From: Pseudorhodoplanes sp.
GTDB taxonomy: Bacteria; Pseudomonadota; Alphaproteobacteria; Rhizobiales; Xanthobacteraceae
Length of the DNA stretch: 64,000 nt
Assembly: GCA_032027085.1 (NCBI GenBank)
Contig: JAVSMS010000001.1
Span: 3,183,126 to 3,247,125, forward strand
Direction of reading: 5' to 3'
The position numbers were made by a program, and so were the translations under genes. Below the pieces are notes generated by a model. It was not told the DNA's origin. It did no database searches and was given only the letters and a program-made list of their open reading frames with translations. Numbering within the stretch: position 1 is the first letter of the stretch; each line of letters starts with the position of its first letter. Positions 7,029-16,492 of this stretch are shown in pieces.

Positions 7029-8837
7029 TCACGACCGCACGCGCACATAGCTGCCCGGCGCATCCTCAATGGGTTTGAGTTTGCCGCTCCCCGGTTTTCG
7101 CGCCGGCACACGTTCGACATTTTGCGCTACGATCCAGGCGAGCCAGTCCGGCCACCACGATCCCTTGTGCTCGACCGCCTTTGTCATCCAGTCTTCGAAT
7201 TCGCCGGCCGGCGTGTCACCCACCCAATACTGATACTTCGCCTTGGCGACCGGGTTGACCACGCCGGCAATGTGCCCGGAGCCCGACAGCACAAAGCGCA
7301 CCGGCCCGCCGAAATATTGCGCGCCGAGAAACACAGATTTCGCCGGGGCAATGTGATCCTCGCGGGTGGCGAGATCATAGATGGGGACGGTGACCTTCTT
7401 CAAATCGAGACGAACGCCGCCGATCTCCATCTGGCCGCGGGTGAGCAGATTGTTGAGGTAGCAACTGCGCAGATAGAAAGAGTGATTGGCAGCCGGCATG
7501 CGCGTGGCGTCGGAATTCCAGTGCAGCAGGTCGAAGGGGAAGGGAGCTTTGCCTTTCAGATAATTGTTGATGATATAGGGCCAGATCAGATCGTTCGACC
7601 GCAGCAGATTGAACGCGGTCTTCATGTAGCGGCCGTCGAGATAGCCACGCTCCTGCATCTTCTGTTCCAGCGCCTTGAGCTGCTCTTCGTCGACGAAGAC
7701 TTTCAGGTCGCCGGCATGGCGGAAATCGACCTGCGCAGCGAAGAAGGTGGCAGACAGGATGCGGTCGTCGTTCGTCGCCGCCATGTAGGCGAGGGTGATG
7801 GCGAGCAGCGTGCCGCCCACACAATAGCCGACCGTATGCACCTTGCTCTCGCCAGTAGCGTCGCGGATGGCGTCGAGCGCGGCCAGCGGCCCCTCGCGCA
7901 TGTAATTCTCAAATCCTTTATCGGCGAGACGCTCGTCCGGATTCACCCAGGAGATGACGAAAACGGTGAGCCCCTGATCGACGCACCATCTGATGTAGGA
8001 TTTCTCGGGCGTCAGATCGAGCACATAGAATTTGTTGATCCAGGGCGGCACGATGAGGAGGGGAGTCTTCAGCACCGCTTCTGTCGCCGGCGCATATTGG
8101 ATGAGCTGCATCAACTCGTTCTGGAAGATCACCTTGCCAGGCGTCAGCGCCAGATTGCGGCCGAGCTCGAAGATGGACGGATCGGACTGGCGTATGTTGA
8201 TATGCCCATGCGGATCGATGTCCTCGCTGAGCATCTGCATGCCGCGGACGAGATTCTCGGCATTAGAGGTCAACGTCTCGCGCAGCAATTCGGGATTGGT
8301 CAGGACGAAATTCGACGGCGACAGCGCGTTGGTGATCTGCCTGATATAGAATTCCGCCTTCTGGCGCGTATGCGGATCGAGGCCGTCTGCATTTCTGACC
8401 AGCCGGTCGGCCCAGTCGGTCGAGAGCAGATAAAGCTGCTTCAGGAAATCGAAGAACAGGTTTGACGACCATTCCGGGTCGGCGAAGCGCCTGTCCTTGG
8501 GATCAGCCTTGGCGACCGGTTCAACAGTTTCGCCGGCGAGGCGCTTGGCGGCCGAGCCCCAGAGTTCGAGATAGGAACGGCCGAGCGAGATTTGCAATTC
8601 GGCCGAGCGCTGCGGATCGGATAGCCAGTATTCCAGCACCTGTCCGAGCGTCTTCACCGCATCATTGATCTGGTCGGCAAAGTCGTCGCGGGCCCTGCCT
8701 TCCTCGCGCGGCTTCAGATAGGCGGCAAGCGCCTTGCCGCCTTCTTCGACAAAGCGTGCGAGATTCCCCGCGAAGCGCTCCACATCGACCGTGCCGTCTT
8801 CAGCAACGACCGGTTTCTCCGGCACCTTGTTCATCAT
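7029..8837 (-). CDS. phaC: class I poly(3-hydroxyalkanoate) synthase
   Basis: Polymerises hydroxyacyl-CoA into PHA granules. At about 602 residues it has class I length. The lipase-box variant GYCVGG carries the catalytic cysteine (Cys340 counting from the TTG at 8840). The remaining triad is visible in TREDHIAP (Asp) and SGSGHIAGV (His). WWPDW near the C-terminus and the [12 protein letters not shown] block are PhaC signatures. The start could be ATG at 8837 or 8834; a TTG at 8840 is also in frame. Neither phasin nor phaAB/phaR lies next to it, so supply genes are elsewhere. Three TCAATGC heptamers lie upstream (8898-8927). Confidence 0.95.
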   Translation of the reverse strand: MMNKVPEKPVVAEDGTVDVERFAGNLARFVEEGGKALAAYLKPREEGRARDDFADQINDAVKTLGQVLEYWLSDPQRSAELQISLGRSYLELWGSAAKRLAGETVEPVAKADPKDRRFADPEWSSNLFFDFLKQLYLLSTDWADRLVRNADGLDPHTRQKAEFYIRQITNALSPSNFVLTNPELLRETLTSNAENLVRGMQMLSEDIDPHGHINIRQSDPSIFELGRNLALTPGKVIFQNELMQLIQYAPATEAVLKTPLLIVPPWINKFYVLDLTPEKSYIRWCVDQGLTVFVISWVNPDERLADKGFENYMREGPLAALDAIRDATGESKVHTVGYCVGGTLLAITLAYMAATNDDRILSATFFAAQVDFRHAGDLKVFVDEEQLKALEQKMQERGYLDGRYMKTAFNLLRSNDLIWPYIINNYLKGKAPFPFDLLHWNSDATRMPAANHSFYLRSCYLNNLLTRGQMEIGGVRLDLKKVTVPIYDLATREDHIAPAKSVFLGAQYFGGPVRFVLSGSGHIAGVVNPVAKAKYQYWVGDTPAGEFEDWMTKAVEHKGSWWPDWLAWIVAQNVERVPARKPGSGKLKPIEDAPGSYVRVRS

Positions 8838-8897
8838 CAACCCGAGCGCTCGCGGCTTTGTCTGCCGCTTTCCTCCAGCTCACTTTTGAGCTCCTTT

Positions 8898-8927
8898 GCA
8901 TTGAGCATTGAGCCCCTTGCGCATTGA
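8898..8927 (-). repeat. three TCAATGC heptamers upstream of phaC
   Basis: On the plus strand GCATTGA occurs at 8898-8904, directly again at 8905-8911, and a third time at 8921-8927. The array lies 60-90 bases before the phaC start and could be a regulator-binding array. No known regulator is assigned. Confidence 0.4.
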
Positions 8928-9049
8928 TTCTAAGCAAGAATAGGACCGCAGAAGGGCTCAATTCGCCGTTAACCGCCTGTTTTTGCATCCTTGCTTTGGT
9001 CATATTGGCCCGATAGGGGCGGCTGATACCCTCCGCGGACTAAGATCTG

Positions 9050-9364
9050 ATGTCGCGACGCCGGCCGAGTGTGCCTATAAAACTGCAACGTGCTCTTGGC
9101 CGGGCCCTTTGGCCGGTGCTGTTTTTGGCCGCAACTTTGATGGCCGGCTGCAGTACCGCGCAGATCGACCATATTCCCCACAATATAGGAGGGCTTCCCG
9201 AGGGCGCCCCGGCACGGCCGACCGTTCAGCCGGCTTATCCCGCAGTGCACGATATGCCCCCGGCCAGGGCACAGCCCCTGCTCGATGAGGAGCAGCAGAA
9301 GCGCCTGGAAAAGGATCTTATCAGGGTGCGCAACCGCAATACTGGCCAAAGCAAGAACCCGTGA
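9050..9364 (+). CDS. small lipoprotein, conserved upstream of the aminotransferase
   Basis: A 104-residue protein with a basic N-terminus, a hydrophobic stretch (WPVLFLAATLMAGC) and a clear lipobox ending at Cys35, so it is predicted to be lipid-anchored. The mature part is short and Pro-rich, with a charged C-terminal helix (LLDEEQQKRLEKDLIRVRNR). No catalytic motif is visible. The gene is 64 bases before the aminotransferase gene and probably co-transcribed. Function not recognised. Confidence 0.75.
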   Translation: MSRRRPSVPIKLQRALGRALWPVLFLAATLMAGCSTAQIDHIPHNIGGLPEGAPARPTVQPAYPAVHDMPPARAQPLLDEEQQKRLEKDLIRVRNRNTGQSKNP

Positions 9365-9428
9365 TAAAAGCTTGATTCCAGACGCCCGAGCCGGCCCATT
9401 GGCCGGGGCGCCAGAAAGCCCTGCAACC

Positions 9429-10646
9429 ATGGAAGAATTTCATCGCATCCGCCGCCTGCCTCCTTACGTTTTCGAGGTGGTTAACCGCGCCAAGGCCGCG
9501 GCGCGGAATGCGGGCGCCGACATCATTGATCTCGGGATGGGCAATCCGGACCTGCCGGCACCGCCCCATGTGCTGGAGAAGCTCAAGGAGACCTTGGGCA
9601 AGCCGCGCACCGACCGCTATTCATCGTCCAAGGGTATTCCGGGCCTGCGCAAAGCGCAGGCGGCCTATTACGGCCGCCGCTTCGGCGTGAAGCTTAATCC
9701 CGACACGCAAATCGTCACCACGCTCGGCTCCAAGGAAGGATTCGCCAATGTCGCGCAGGCGATCACCGCGCCGGGCGATGTCGTGCTCGTTCCCAATCCG
9801 AGCTATCCGATCCATGCTTTCGGCTTCCTGATGGCCGGCGGGGTGATCCGCTCGGTACCGTCGGAGCCCACCCCGGAATTCTTCCACGCACTCGAGCGAG
9901 CGGTCATTCACTCGATACCGAAGCCGATAGCGGTGGTGGTCTGCTATCCGGCCAATCCGACCGCCTATGTGGCCGATATCGATTTTTACAAGGACCTCGT
10001 GGCTTTTGCGAAAAAGCACGAACTCATGGTCTTGTCGGACCTCGCTTACGCCGAGGTTTATTTCGACAACAACCCGCCGCCCTCGATCCTGCAGGTGCCG
10101 GGCGCGTTCGATGTTGCCGTCGAATTCACCTCGATGTCGAAAACCTTCTCGATGCCGGGCTGGCGCATCGGATTCGCGGTCGGCAACGACCGCATCATCG
10201 CCGCGCTGACGCGGGTGAAGTCCTATCTCGATTACGGCGCGTTTACGCCGGTGCAGGTTGCGGCAACCGCCGCACTGAACGGCCCGGAAGATTGCATCCG
10301 CGAGATGCGCGACACGTATCGCAAGCGCCGCGACGTGCTGGTTGATAGTTTCGGTCGCGCCGGCTGGCATATTCCGACGCCGTCCGCCTCGATGTTCGCC
10401 TGGGCGCCGCTGCCCGAGCAGTTCCGTTCTCTGGGCAGCGTCGAATTTGCAAAGCTGCTCGTTGAGAAGGCGGAGGTTGCGGTCGCGCCGGGCATCGGCT
10501 TCGGCGAGCACGGCGACGATTATGTGCGCCTTGCCGTCGTCGAAAATGAGCATCGCATCCGCCAGGCCGCACGCAATATCCGCCGTTTCCTTGAAACCGG
10601 CGCCCAGACATTGCACAACGTCGTTCCTCTTGCCACACGGCGCTGA
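9429..10646 (+). CDS. class I aminotransferase, AlaC / LL-DAP-aminotransferase-like
   Basis: PLP enzyme of 405 residues from the ATG at 9429. IRRLPPYVFEVVNRAK and DIIDLGMGNPDLPAPPH match the AlaC/DapL-like group of fold type I transaminases. The PLP lysine is in TSMSKTFSMPGWRIGFAVG, and the tail arginine lies in VRLAVVENEHRIRQA. In enterobacteria AlaC makes alanine from pyruvate with glutamate. Its place directly before hom is conserved in related alphaproteobacteria and fits amino-acid synthesis. The longer frame from 9285 overlaps the lipoprotein gene and is rejected. Confidence 0.9.
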   Translation: MEEFHRIRRLPPYVFEVVNRAKAAARNAGADIIDLGMGNPDLPAPPHVLEKLKETLGKPRTDRYSSSKGIPGLRKAQAAYYGRRFGVKLNPDTQIVTTLGSKEGFANVAQAITAPGDVVLVPNPSYPIHAFGFLMAGGVIRSVPSEPTPEFFHALERAVIHSIPKPIAVVVCYPANPTAYVADIDFYKDLVAFAKKHELMVLSDLAYAEVYFDNNPPPSILQVPGAFDVAVEFTSMSKTFSMPGWRIGFAVGNDRIIAALTRVKSYLDYGAFTPVQVAATAALNGPEDCIREMRDTYRKRRDVLVDSFGRAGWHIPTPSASMFAWAPLPEQFRSLGSVEFAKLLVEKAEVAVAPGIGFGEHGDDYVRLAVVENEHRIRQAARNIRRFLETGAQTLHNVVPLATRR

Positions 10647-10676
10647 GGCGCCATTCTTGCTTTTCGGAATTTTCAA

Positions 10677-11999
10677 ATGGTCGCGCCCCTGAAAGTGGGT
10701 CTTGCCGGACTCGGAACTGTTGGCGCCGCTGTCATCCGTCTGATCCGTGACAATCAGCAGGCGCTCGCCGCGCGCTGCGGCCGGCCGGTTGAAGTCGTGG
10801 CGGTGACGGCACGCGCGAAAAACAAGGATCGCGGCATCGATCTGAAATCCGTGCGCTGGTTCGACGATCCGATAGCGCTGGCGCGCGATCCTGGCATCGA
10901 CGTGTTTGTGGAGTTGATGGGCGGCGAGGGAGATCCGGCGAAGGCTGCGATCGAAGCCGCGCTGGGTGCGGGTAAATCCGTCGTCACTGCCAACAAGGCG
11001 CTGCTGGCGAAGCATGGGATTACACTGGCGGGTCTGGCCGAAAAAAATCAGGTCGCCCTGAATTTCGAGGCGGCAGTCGGTGGCGGCATTCCGATCGTCA
11101 AGGCGTTGCGCGAGGGCCTTGCAGGCAATGCGATTAGCCGCGTCTATGGCATTCTCAACGGCACCTGCAATTACATCCTGACCCGTATGGAGCAGGAGGG
11201 GCTATCCTTCGAGGATTGTCTGAAGGATGCGCAGCGCCTCGGCTATGCCGAAGCTGATCCGACCTTCGATATCGAGGGCTTCGATACCGCGCAGAAGCTC
11301 GCCATTCTGGCCAGCATCGCCTTCGGCACCAAAGTCGATTTCGACGCGGTGTATGTCGAAGGCATTTCGTCGATCACCTCGGCCGATCTGGCGGCCGCCG
11401 ACGAGCTTGGCTATCGCATCAAGCTATTGGGTGTGGCCGTGAGAACGGACACCGGCATCGAGCAGCGCGTGCATCCGACCATGGTGCCGAAGGAATCCGC
11501 GATCGCGCAGGTCATGGGCGTGACCAACGCGGTGACGATCGACGCCGAAGGCTTTCCGCCGATCACGCTGGTGGGGCCGGGCGCTGGCGGCGCGGCCACC
11601 GCATCCGCAGTCGTCGCCGATATCGGCGACATTGCCCGCGGCACGCGCATCGCCCCGTTCGGCCAGCCGTCAGGCCGGCTTGCCGCCGCCGGCAAGGCGC
11701 CAATGCAATTGCATGAGGGCGGCTATTACATCCGGCTGCTTGCGCTGGATAAACCGGGCACTGCCGCGACCATCGCCACCCGTCTCGCAGAGCAGCAAAT
11801 CTCGCTGGAATCGATTGTGCAGCGCCACCGCGGCCCGGAAGGCGGCAAGGATGCCCGTGCGGTCAGCGCTCCGGTTCCGGTGATCTTGATCACCTATGCC
11901 ACGACCGAGGATGCTGTCCGCCGCGCTTTGGCCGCGGTGAAGGCGGACAAGGTAATAACCGGCGAGCCGCAATTGATCCGCATCGAAAAAAACCGATAG
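10677..11999 (+). CDS. hom: homoserine dehydrogenase
   Basis: NAD(P)-dependent reduction of aspartate semialdehyde to homoserine, the branch point to Met, Thr and Ile. At 440 residues it has the monofunctional type with a C-terminal ACT domain. The Rossmann motif GLAGLGTVGAAV is at residues 8-19. The catalytic core NGTCNYILTRM and AEADPTFDIEGFDTAQKLAILA is intact. The ACT domain (about residues 345-430) begins near YYIRLLALDKPGTAATIA and would give threonine feedback. It lies 30 bases after the aminotransferase and 59 before glpX. Confidence 0.97.
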   Translation: MVAPLKVGLAGLGTVGAAVIRLIRDNQQALAARCGRPVEVVAVTARAKNKDRGIDLKSVRWFDDPIALARDPGIDVFVELMGGEGDPAKAAIEAALGAGKSVVTANKALLAKHGITLAGLAEKNQVALNFEAAVGGGIPIVKALREGLAGNAISRVYGILNGTCNYILTRMEQEGLSFEDCLKDAQRLGYAEADPTFDIEGFDTAQKLAILASIAFGTKVDFDAVYVEGISSITSADLAAADELGYRIKLLGVAVRTDTGIEQRVHPTMVPKESAIAQVMGVTNAVTIDAEGFPPITLVGPGAGGAATASAVVADIGDIARGTRIAPFGQPSGRLAAAGKAPMQLHEGGYYIRLLALDKPGTAATIATRLAEQQISLESIVQRHRGPEGGKDARAVSAPVPVILITYATTEDAVRRALAAVKADKVITGEPQLIRIEKNR

Positions 12000-12058
12000 A
12001 AGAGCGGCGGGAAGCCGGGGACAAGACTGGAAAGTCGGGGAAGAAAAGGATTTCACTG

Positions 12059-13057
12059 ATGTCGTCGTTGACCATTACGGTGCCTGCGCAACACGCTCTG
12101 GAGCGCATTCTGTCGCTGGAGATCGTGCGTGTAACAGAGCGCGCCGCCGTTTCGGCCGCCCGCCTGCGCGGCCACGGAAAGGACAAGGCATCGGATCAGG
12201 CGGCGGTCGATGCGATGCGCCGCGAGCTCAACAAGCTTCCTATCGACGGCACGGTGGTGATCGGCGAGGGCGAAATGGACGAAGCGCCGATGCTGTTCAT
12301 CGGCGAACAGGTTGGCACCAAGACTGGTCCGAAGGTCGACATAGCGGTCGATCCGCTGGAAGGCACGACGCTCTGCGCCAAGAACATGCCGGGCGCGATC
12401 GCCACGCTGGCGATGGCTGAGGCGGGGACGCTGCTGCACGCGCCCGATTGCTACATGGACAAGATCGCCATCGGCCCGGGTTATCCGAAAGGCACAATCG
12501 ATCTCGACGCACCGGCTGACGAAAACATCATTAGCCTCGCCAAAGCCAAAGGCGTCAAACCCTCCGAAATCAACGCGATCCTGCTCGATCGGCCGCGGCA
12601 TGCAAAGATCATCGAAGCGGTGCGCAGGACCGGGGCGGCGGTCAGCCTGATCTCCGACGGCGACGTGGCCGGAGTCATCCATTGCGCCGAACCCAAGACC
12701 GGCATCGACATCTATCTCGGCATTGGCGGCGCGCCGGAAGGCGTGCTGGCGGCCGCGGCGCTCCGCTGCATCGGCGGCCAGATGCAATGCCGCCTTGTGG
12801 TTGATTCCGAAGCGTTGCGTGAGCGCACGCTGAAGATGGGTATCAAGGACCCCAACAAGAAATACGAGATCGAGGACATGGTGAAGGGCGATTGCCTGTT
12901 CGCCGCGACCGGCGTCACCACAGGACCGATGCTGACCGGCGTGAAATTCAGCAAAAGCATCATCGAGACCGAAACGGTGGTGATGCGCTCGGTCACCGGA
13001 ACGGTGCGCAAGATTTTTGCCGAGCATCGTCAGCTCGACAAATTCCACCTGGATTGA
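12059..13057 (+). CDS. glpX: class II fructose-1,6-bisphosphatase
   Basis: Gluconeogenic phosphatase of the GlpX family, 332 residues. It has the Li+-sensitive phosphatase-fold metal motifs: GEGEMDEAPM (about residues 65-74) and VDPLEGTTLCAKN (near residue 97). LISDGDVAG and YLGIGGAPEGVLAAAALRC complete the GlpX pattern. The order hom-glpX-recJ is a familiar alphaproteobacterial block. The GNAT gene starts 7 bases after its stop. Confidence 0.95.
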   Translation: MSSLTITVPAQHALERILSLEIVRVTERAAVSAARLRGHGKDKASDQAAVDAMRRELNKLPIDGTVVIGEGEMDEAPMLFIGEQVGTKTGPKVDIAVDPLEGTTLCAKNMPGAIATLAMAEAGTLLHAPDCYMDKIAIGPGYPKGTIDLDAPADENIISLAKAKGVKPSEINAILLDRPRHAKIIEAVRRTGAAVSLISDGDVAGVIHCAEPKTGIDIYLGIGGAPEGVLAAAALRCIGGQMQCRLVVDSEALRERTLKMGIKDPNKKYEIEDMVKGDCLFAATGVTTGPMLTGVKFSKSIIETETVVMRSVTGTVRKIFAEHRQLDKFHLD

Positions 13058-13064
13058 TCGGGCG

Positions 13065-13517
13065 ATGTCGAGTGGCGATCTGCACGTTCGACCGTTGCGG
13101 CCGGACGAGCGCGCCGCTTGGGAACCGCTCTGGAACGGCTATCTCGCCTTTTACGAAACAGCGGTGCTGGCGGAGGTGACAGAAGCCGCCTGGCGGCGCA
13201 TGCATGATTCGGCCGAACCCATGTTCGGTCTCGGTGCATATGCCGACGGCAATCTGGTCGGCATCGTGCATTACCTGTTCCATCGCTCCTTCTGGACTAT
13301 CGGCGATTACTGCTATCTGCAGGATCTGTTCGTGTCGGAGGCGGCGCGCGGCAAAGGCGCAGGGCGTGCGTTGATCCAGGCGGTGGAGCGCGCGGCGCGG
13401 GAGGCGGGTGCAAGCCGCGTGCACTGGCTGACCAAGGAAGACAATCACACCGCACGCGCCCTTTACGACAGGCTGGCGGATCGCTCCGGTTTCATCCAGT
13501 ATCGCAAGCTCTTCTAA
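13065..13517 (+). CDS. GNAT-family N-acetyltransferase
   Basis: A 150-residue acyl-CoA-dependent acetyltransferase. The acetyl-CoA loop is in LFVSEAARGKGAGRALIQAVE (about residues 89-109, the R/QxxGxG/A motif). The C-terminal HWLTKEDNHTARALYDRL is the usual motif B region. The ATG at 13065 sits just after glpX, implying co-transcription. The substrate is unknown; amines, amino acids or aminoglycoside-like molecules are all possible. It is inserted between glpX and recJ. Confidence 0.85.
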   Translation: MSSGDLHVRPLRPDERAAWEPLWNGYLAFYETAVLAEVTEAAWRRMHDSAEPMFGLGAYADGNLVGIVHYLFHRSFWTIGDYCYLQDLFVSEAARGKGAGRALIQAVERAAREAGASRVHWLTKEDNHTARALYDRLADRSGFIQYRKLF

Positions 13518-13535
13518 ATCGCCTGGTCGGGGTCC

Positions 13536-15389
13536 ATGTCACTTGCTTTGGCCACCGCGCCGAGAATGCCCGCGCGGCATTTTCTCGGCGTCGAACGTTC
13601 CGTCTGCGGCCGCGCCTGGCGGGACCGGCTGGACGAGCGCGCGGCCGCGCAGGCTTTGGCGATCACACAACGCCATGGAATGCCCGAATTGCTTGCGCGC
13701 ATTCTGGCCGGTCGTGGCGTGACTCCGGATCAGGCCGTCAGCTTTCTTGATCCGACGATCAAGACCCTGCTGCCGGACCCCAGTACGCTCACCGCCATGG
13801 CGTCAGCGGCGTCGCGCATCGCCGATGCCATCATGCGCGGTGAGAGCATTGCGATCTTCGGCGACTACGATGTCGATGGTGCCACCTCGTCCGCCTTGCT
13901 GGCACGCTATCTGCGCTATTGCGGCCTGTCTCCGATCATTCACATCCCCGACCGCATCTTCGAAGGCTATGGCCCGAACATCGAGGCTGTCCGCTCGCTG
14001 CGCGAACGTGGAGCGTCGCTGCTGGTCACGGTCGATTGCGGCACCACCAGCATTGAAGCTTTGGCGGAAGCGAAGAAAATCGGATTCGATATTGTCGTCA
14101 TTGATCATCATCAGTGCGGCGATGCGCTCCCCGATGTGCTGGCGCTGGTTAATCCGAATCGGCCCGATGATTTGTCGCAGCTCGGACATCTGGCGGCGGC
14201 CGGTCTCGTTTTTCTCACGCTTGTTGCGGTCAATCGTGAATTGCGATCACGCGGATTTTTCTCGGGCGACCGGAAGGAACCCGATCTGTTGTCGACCCTC
14301 GATCTCGTCGCGCTCGGCACCATCGCCGACGTTGTGCCGCTGAGGGGATTGAATCGCGCTTTCGTCGCCAAGGGCCTGATCGCGATGCGCGGACGACGCA
14401 ATGTCGGCCTGACCGCTCTGATGGATGCCGCGCGTCTGGATGGTCCGCCGGAACCGTTTCATCTCGGCTTCCTTCTCGGGCCTCGCATCAACGCCGGTGG
14501 TCGTATTGGCCGCGCCGATCTCGGCGCCAATCTCCTGCTGGAAGAAGACCCTATCGAAGCGGCGCGGGTCGCCGCCGAACTCGATCGCCTCAATCGCGAA
14601 CGGCGGGCGATGGAGCAGCAGATGCTCGTCGAGGCGGAGGCCGAAGCTTTCGCCGCGTTGGGATTGGAGGAGAAGGGTGCGGTCGTTGTCACCGCCGCGC
14701 GCGGTTGGCATCCGGGCATTGTCGGGCTGATCGCGGCGCGGCTGAAGGAGCGCTTCGGACGGCCGGCCTTTGCCGTCGCGCTCGACACCGAAGGCGTCGG
14801 CACCGGCTCGGGGCGTTCGATCGCTGGCGTCGATCTGGGCCAGGCGGTACGGCGGGCAGTGTCGGAGGGACTGCTTCTGAAGGGCGGCGGCCATGCCATG
14901 GCCGCCGGCATTACCCTGCGCAAGGACGCCTTGGCTGCGTTCCGCGCCTTTATGGAAGACGCGCTCGGAAACACGGTCGAAGCTGCGCGGCGCGACGATG
15001 CATTGTTGATCGATGGAGCCCTTGCCGCGGCGGCCGCCACCGTCGAATTCTGCAACACCGTTGCACAGGCCGGTCCCTTTGGTGCCGGAAATGGCGAGCC
15101 GGTTTTCGCCCTGCCAAATCACGCCATCGCCTTCGCCGATGTGATCGGCGAAAAGCATGTACGGGTGCGGCTGCGGGCTGCGGACGGCGCCATGCTGAAT
15201 GCGATCTCGTTTCGCTCCGCTGACAACGATCTCGGCAGGGCGCTGATCGCAAATCGCGGCCAGCCGGTTCACATCGCGGGATGTCTAAGCGTGGATCGCT
15301 GGCAGGGCGCCGAACGCGTGCAGCTTCGGATTCTCGACATGGCACCGGCCGGGCCCATGCCAGCAAACATGCCCGCAATCGGGATGTGA
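13536..15389 (+). CDS. recJ: single-stranded-DNA-specific exonuclease RecJ
   Basis: 5'-3' ssDNA exonuclease used in RecF-pathway recombination and mismatch repair. It has 617 residues. The DHH phosphoesterase motifs are present in order: FGDYDVDGATS (Asp110 region), VTVDCGTTS, VVIDHHQCG and the DHHA1 motif LKGGGHAMAAG near residue 450. The C-terminal OB-like region ends with VHIAGCLSVDRWQGAERVQL. It is 18 bases after the GNAT gene and likely ends the operon that begins with the lipoprotein gene at 9050. Confidence 0.96.
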   Translation: MSLALATAPRMPARHFLGVERSVCGRAWRDRLDERAAAQALAITQRHGMPELLARILAGRGVTPDQAVSFLDPTIKTLLPDPSTLTAMASAASRIADAIMRGESIAIFGDYDVDGATSSALLARYLRYCGLSPIIHIPDRIFEGYGPNIEAVRSLRERGASLLVTVDCGTTSIEALAEAKKIGFDIVVIDHHQCGDALPDVLALVNPNRPDDLSQLGHLAAAGLVFLTLVAVNRELRSRGFFSGDRKEPDLLSTLDLVALGTIADVVPLRGLNRAFVAKGLIAMRGRRNVGLTALMDAARLDGPPEPFHLGFLLGPRINAGGRIGRADLGANLLLEEDPIEAARVAAELDRLNRERRAMEQQMLVEAEAEAFAALGLEEKGAVVVTAARGWHPGIVGLIAARLKERFGRPAFAVALDTEGVGTGSGRSIAGVDLGQAVRRAVSEGLLLKGGGHAMAAGITLRKDALAAFRAFMEDALGNTVEAARRDDALLIDGALAAAAATVEFCNTVAQAGPFGAGNGEPVFALPNHAIAFADVIGEKHVRVRLRAADGAMLNAISFRSADNDLGRALIANRGQPVHIAGCLSVDRWQGAERVQLRILDMAPAGPMPANMPAIGM

Positions 15390-15464
15390 ATGGCTTTCTG
15401 TTTTGCTTCTTGCGTCGCTTTCGCCTAAAGCAAGACGTTGTCAGTTCACGCGAAGTCAGCATAC

Positions 15465-16451
15465 ATGTCGAAGCTCAGTCTTTCCGTTGCCATCGGCGAT
15501 TACGACCGCAATCGCCCGCTGATCGACGGCGCCGTCCAGATCGACGGTGTCGACCCGGTGTTCATGACGCTGTCGCCGGAGGAGATTTTCTTCCGCGCGT
15601 TTCGGGCGCAGGAATTCGACATCTGCGAATTGTCGTTGTCGAGCTCGACGGTGAAAACCGCGCAGGGCAATTTTCCGTATGTCGGCGTACCGGCATTTCT
15701 GTCGCGCGCCTTCCGCCACACCTGCATCTGGGTGCGCACCGACCGAATCAAGAAGCCGGAAGACCTGAAAGGCAAGCGTTTCGGGCTACCGGAATATCAA
15801 TTGACTGCCATGGTCTGGGCGCGCGCCATGCTGGAAGACGATTACGGGGTGAAGCCGTCAGACGTCACCTGGGTGCGCGGCGGGATCGAGGAGCCGGGAC
15901 GCCCGGAAAAGATCAAGCTCGATTTACCGAAGGACGTGCGGCTGGAAACTGCGCCGGAAGGCAAGACGATTTCCGGAATGCTGGCCTCTGGCGAGATCGA
16001 CGCCTTCATGGCGCCGCGCGCGCCCGCGCTGCCGGCCAACACGCCGAATGTCGGCTGGCTTTTCCCAGATCCGGTGGCGGCGGCCAAGGATTATTACAAG
16101 CGCACCAAGCTGTTTCCGATCATGCACATTGTCGGCGTGCGGCGTGAGCTTGCGGACAAGCATCCGTGGTTGCCGGGCGCGGTGTTCAAGGCCTTCGAAC
16201 AGTCAAAGGCGAAGGCGCTGGCGCATCTTGGCGAAACCTCGGCGACGAAGGTGACGCTGCCTTTTGTCGAAGAACGTTTGAGGGAAGCGCGCGACCTGAT
16301 GGGCGACGATTACTGGTCCTACGGCGTCGAGGCGAACCGCCATACGCTGGAATATTTCTTTAAGCAGCACCATGCGCAGGGGCTATCGTCGCGGCTGGTG
16401 AAGCCGGAGGATCTGTTCCATCCCGGGACGCTGGAAAGCTTCAAACTCTGA
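15465..16451 (+). CDS. 4,5-dihydroxyphthalate-decarboxylase-like / periplasmic-binding-fold protein
   Basis: A 328-residue protein with the type II periplasmic-binding fold but no signal peptide, so it is probably cytoplasmic. LSLSVAIGDYDRNRPLIDG, the SLSSSTVK region and the terminal ANRHTLEYFFKQHHAQGLSSRLV stretch match the group annotated as 4,5-dihydroxyphthalate decarboxylase (Pht5). Few members have been tested. The ATG at 15465 is chosen over a TTG at 15438. A strong hairpin terminator follows at 16456. It may belong functionally with the convergent aldehyde dehydrogenase cluster. Confidence 0.75.
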   Translation: MSKLSLSVAIGDYDRNRPLIDGAVQIDGVDPVFMTLSPEEIFFRAFRAQEFDICELSLSSSTVKTAQGNFPYVGVPAFLSRAFRHTCIWVRTDRIKKPEDLKGKRFGLPEYQLTAMVWARAMLEDDYGVKPSDVTWVRGGIEEPGRPEKIKLDLPKDVRLETAPEGKTISGMLASGEIDAFMAPRAPALPANTPNVGWLFPDPVAAAKDYYKRTKLFPIMHIVGVRRELADKHPWLPGAVFKAFEQSKAKALAHLGETSATKVTLPFVEERLREARDLMGDDYWSYGVEANRHTLEYFFKQHHAQGLSSRLVKPEDLFHPGTLESFKL

Positions 16452-16455
16452 AAGC

Positions 16456-16483
16456 ATCGGGCCCGGCGAAAGCCGGGCCCGAT
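16456..16483. terminator. bidirectional hairpin terminator
   Basis: A 12-bp perfect stem ATCGGGCCCGGC / GCCGGGCCCGAT with a GAAA tetraloop lies between two convergent genes. There is no long U-run on either side. Confidence 0.75.
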
Positions 16484-16492
16484 TATTGAGGC

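Noticed and set aside
7122-8465. A 447-codon open frame on the plus strand inside phaC
   Set aside because: Antisense to a PHA synthase with all catalytic residues; no recognisable domain.
8800-9003. A 68-codon frame before phaC with an AAAGGAG-like stretch inside it
   Set aside because: It overlaps the phaC start, has no domain, and the Shine-Dalgarno-like stretch does not serve its own start.
9621-11015. A 464-codon open frame on the minus strand across the aminotransferase and hom genes
   Set aside because: It spans two real genes and their gap, with shadow-like composition.
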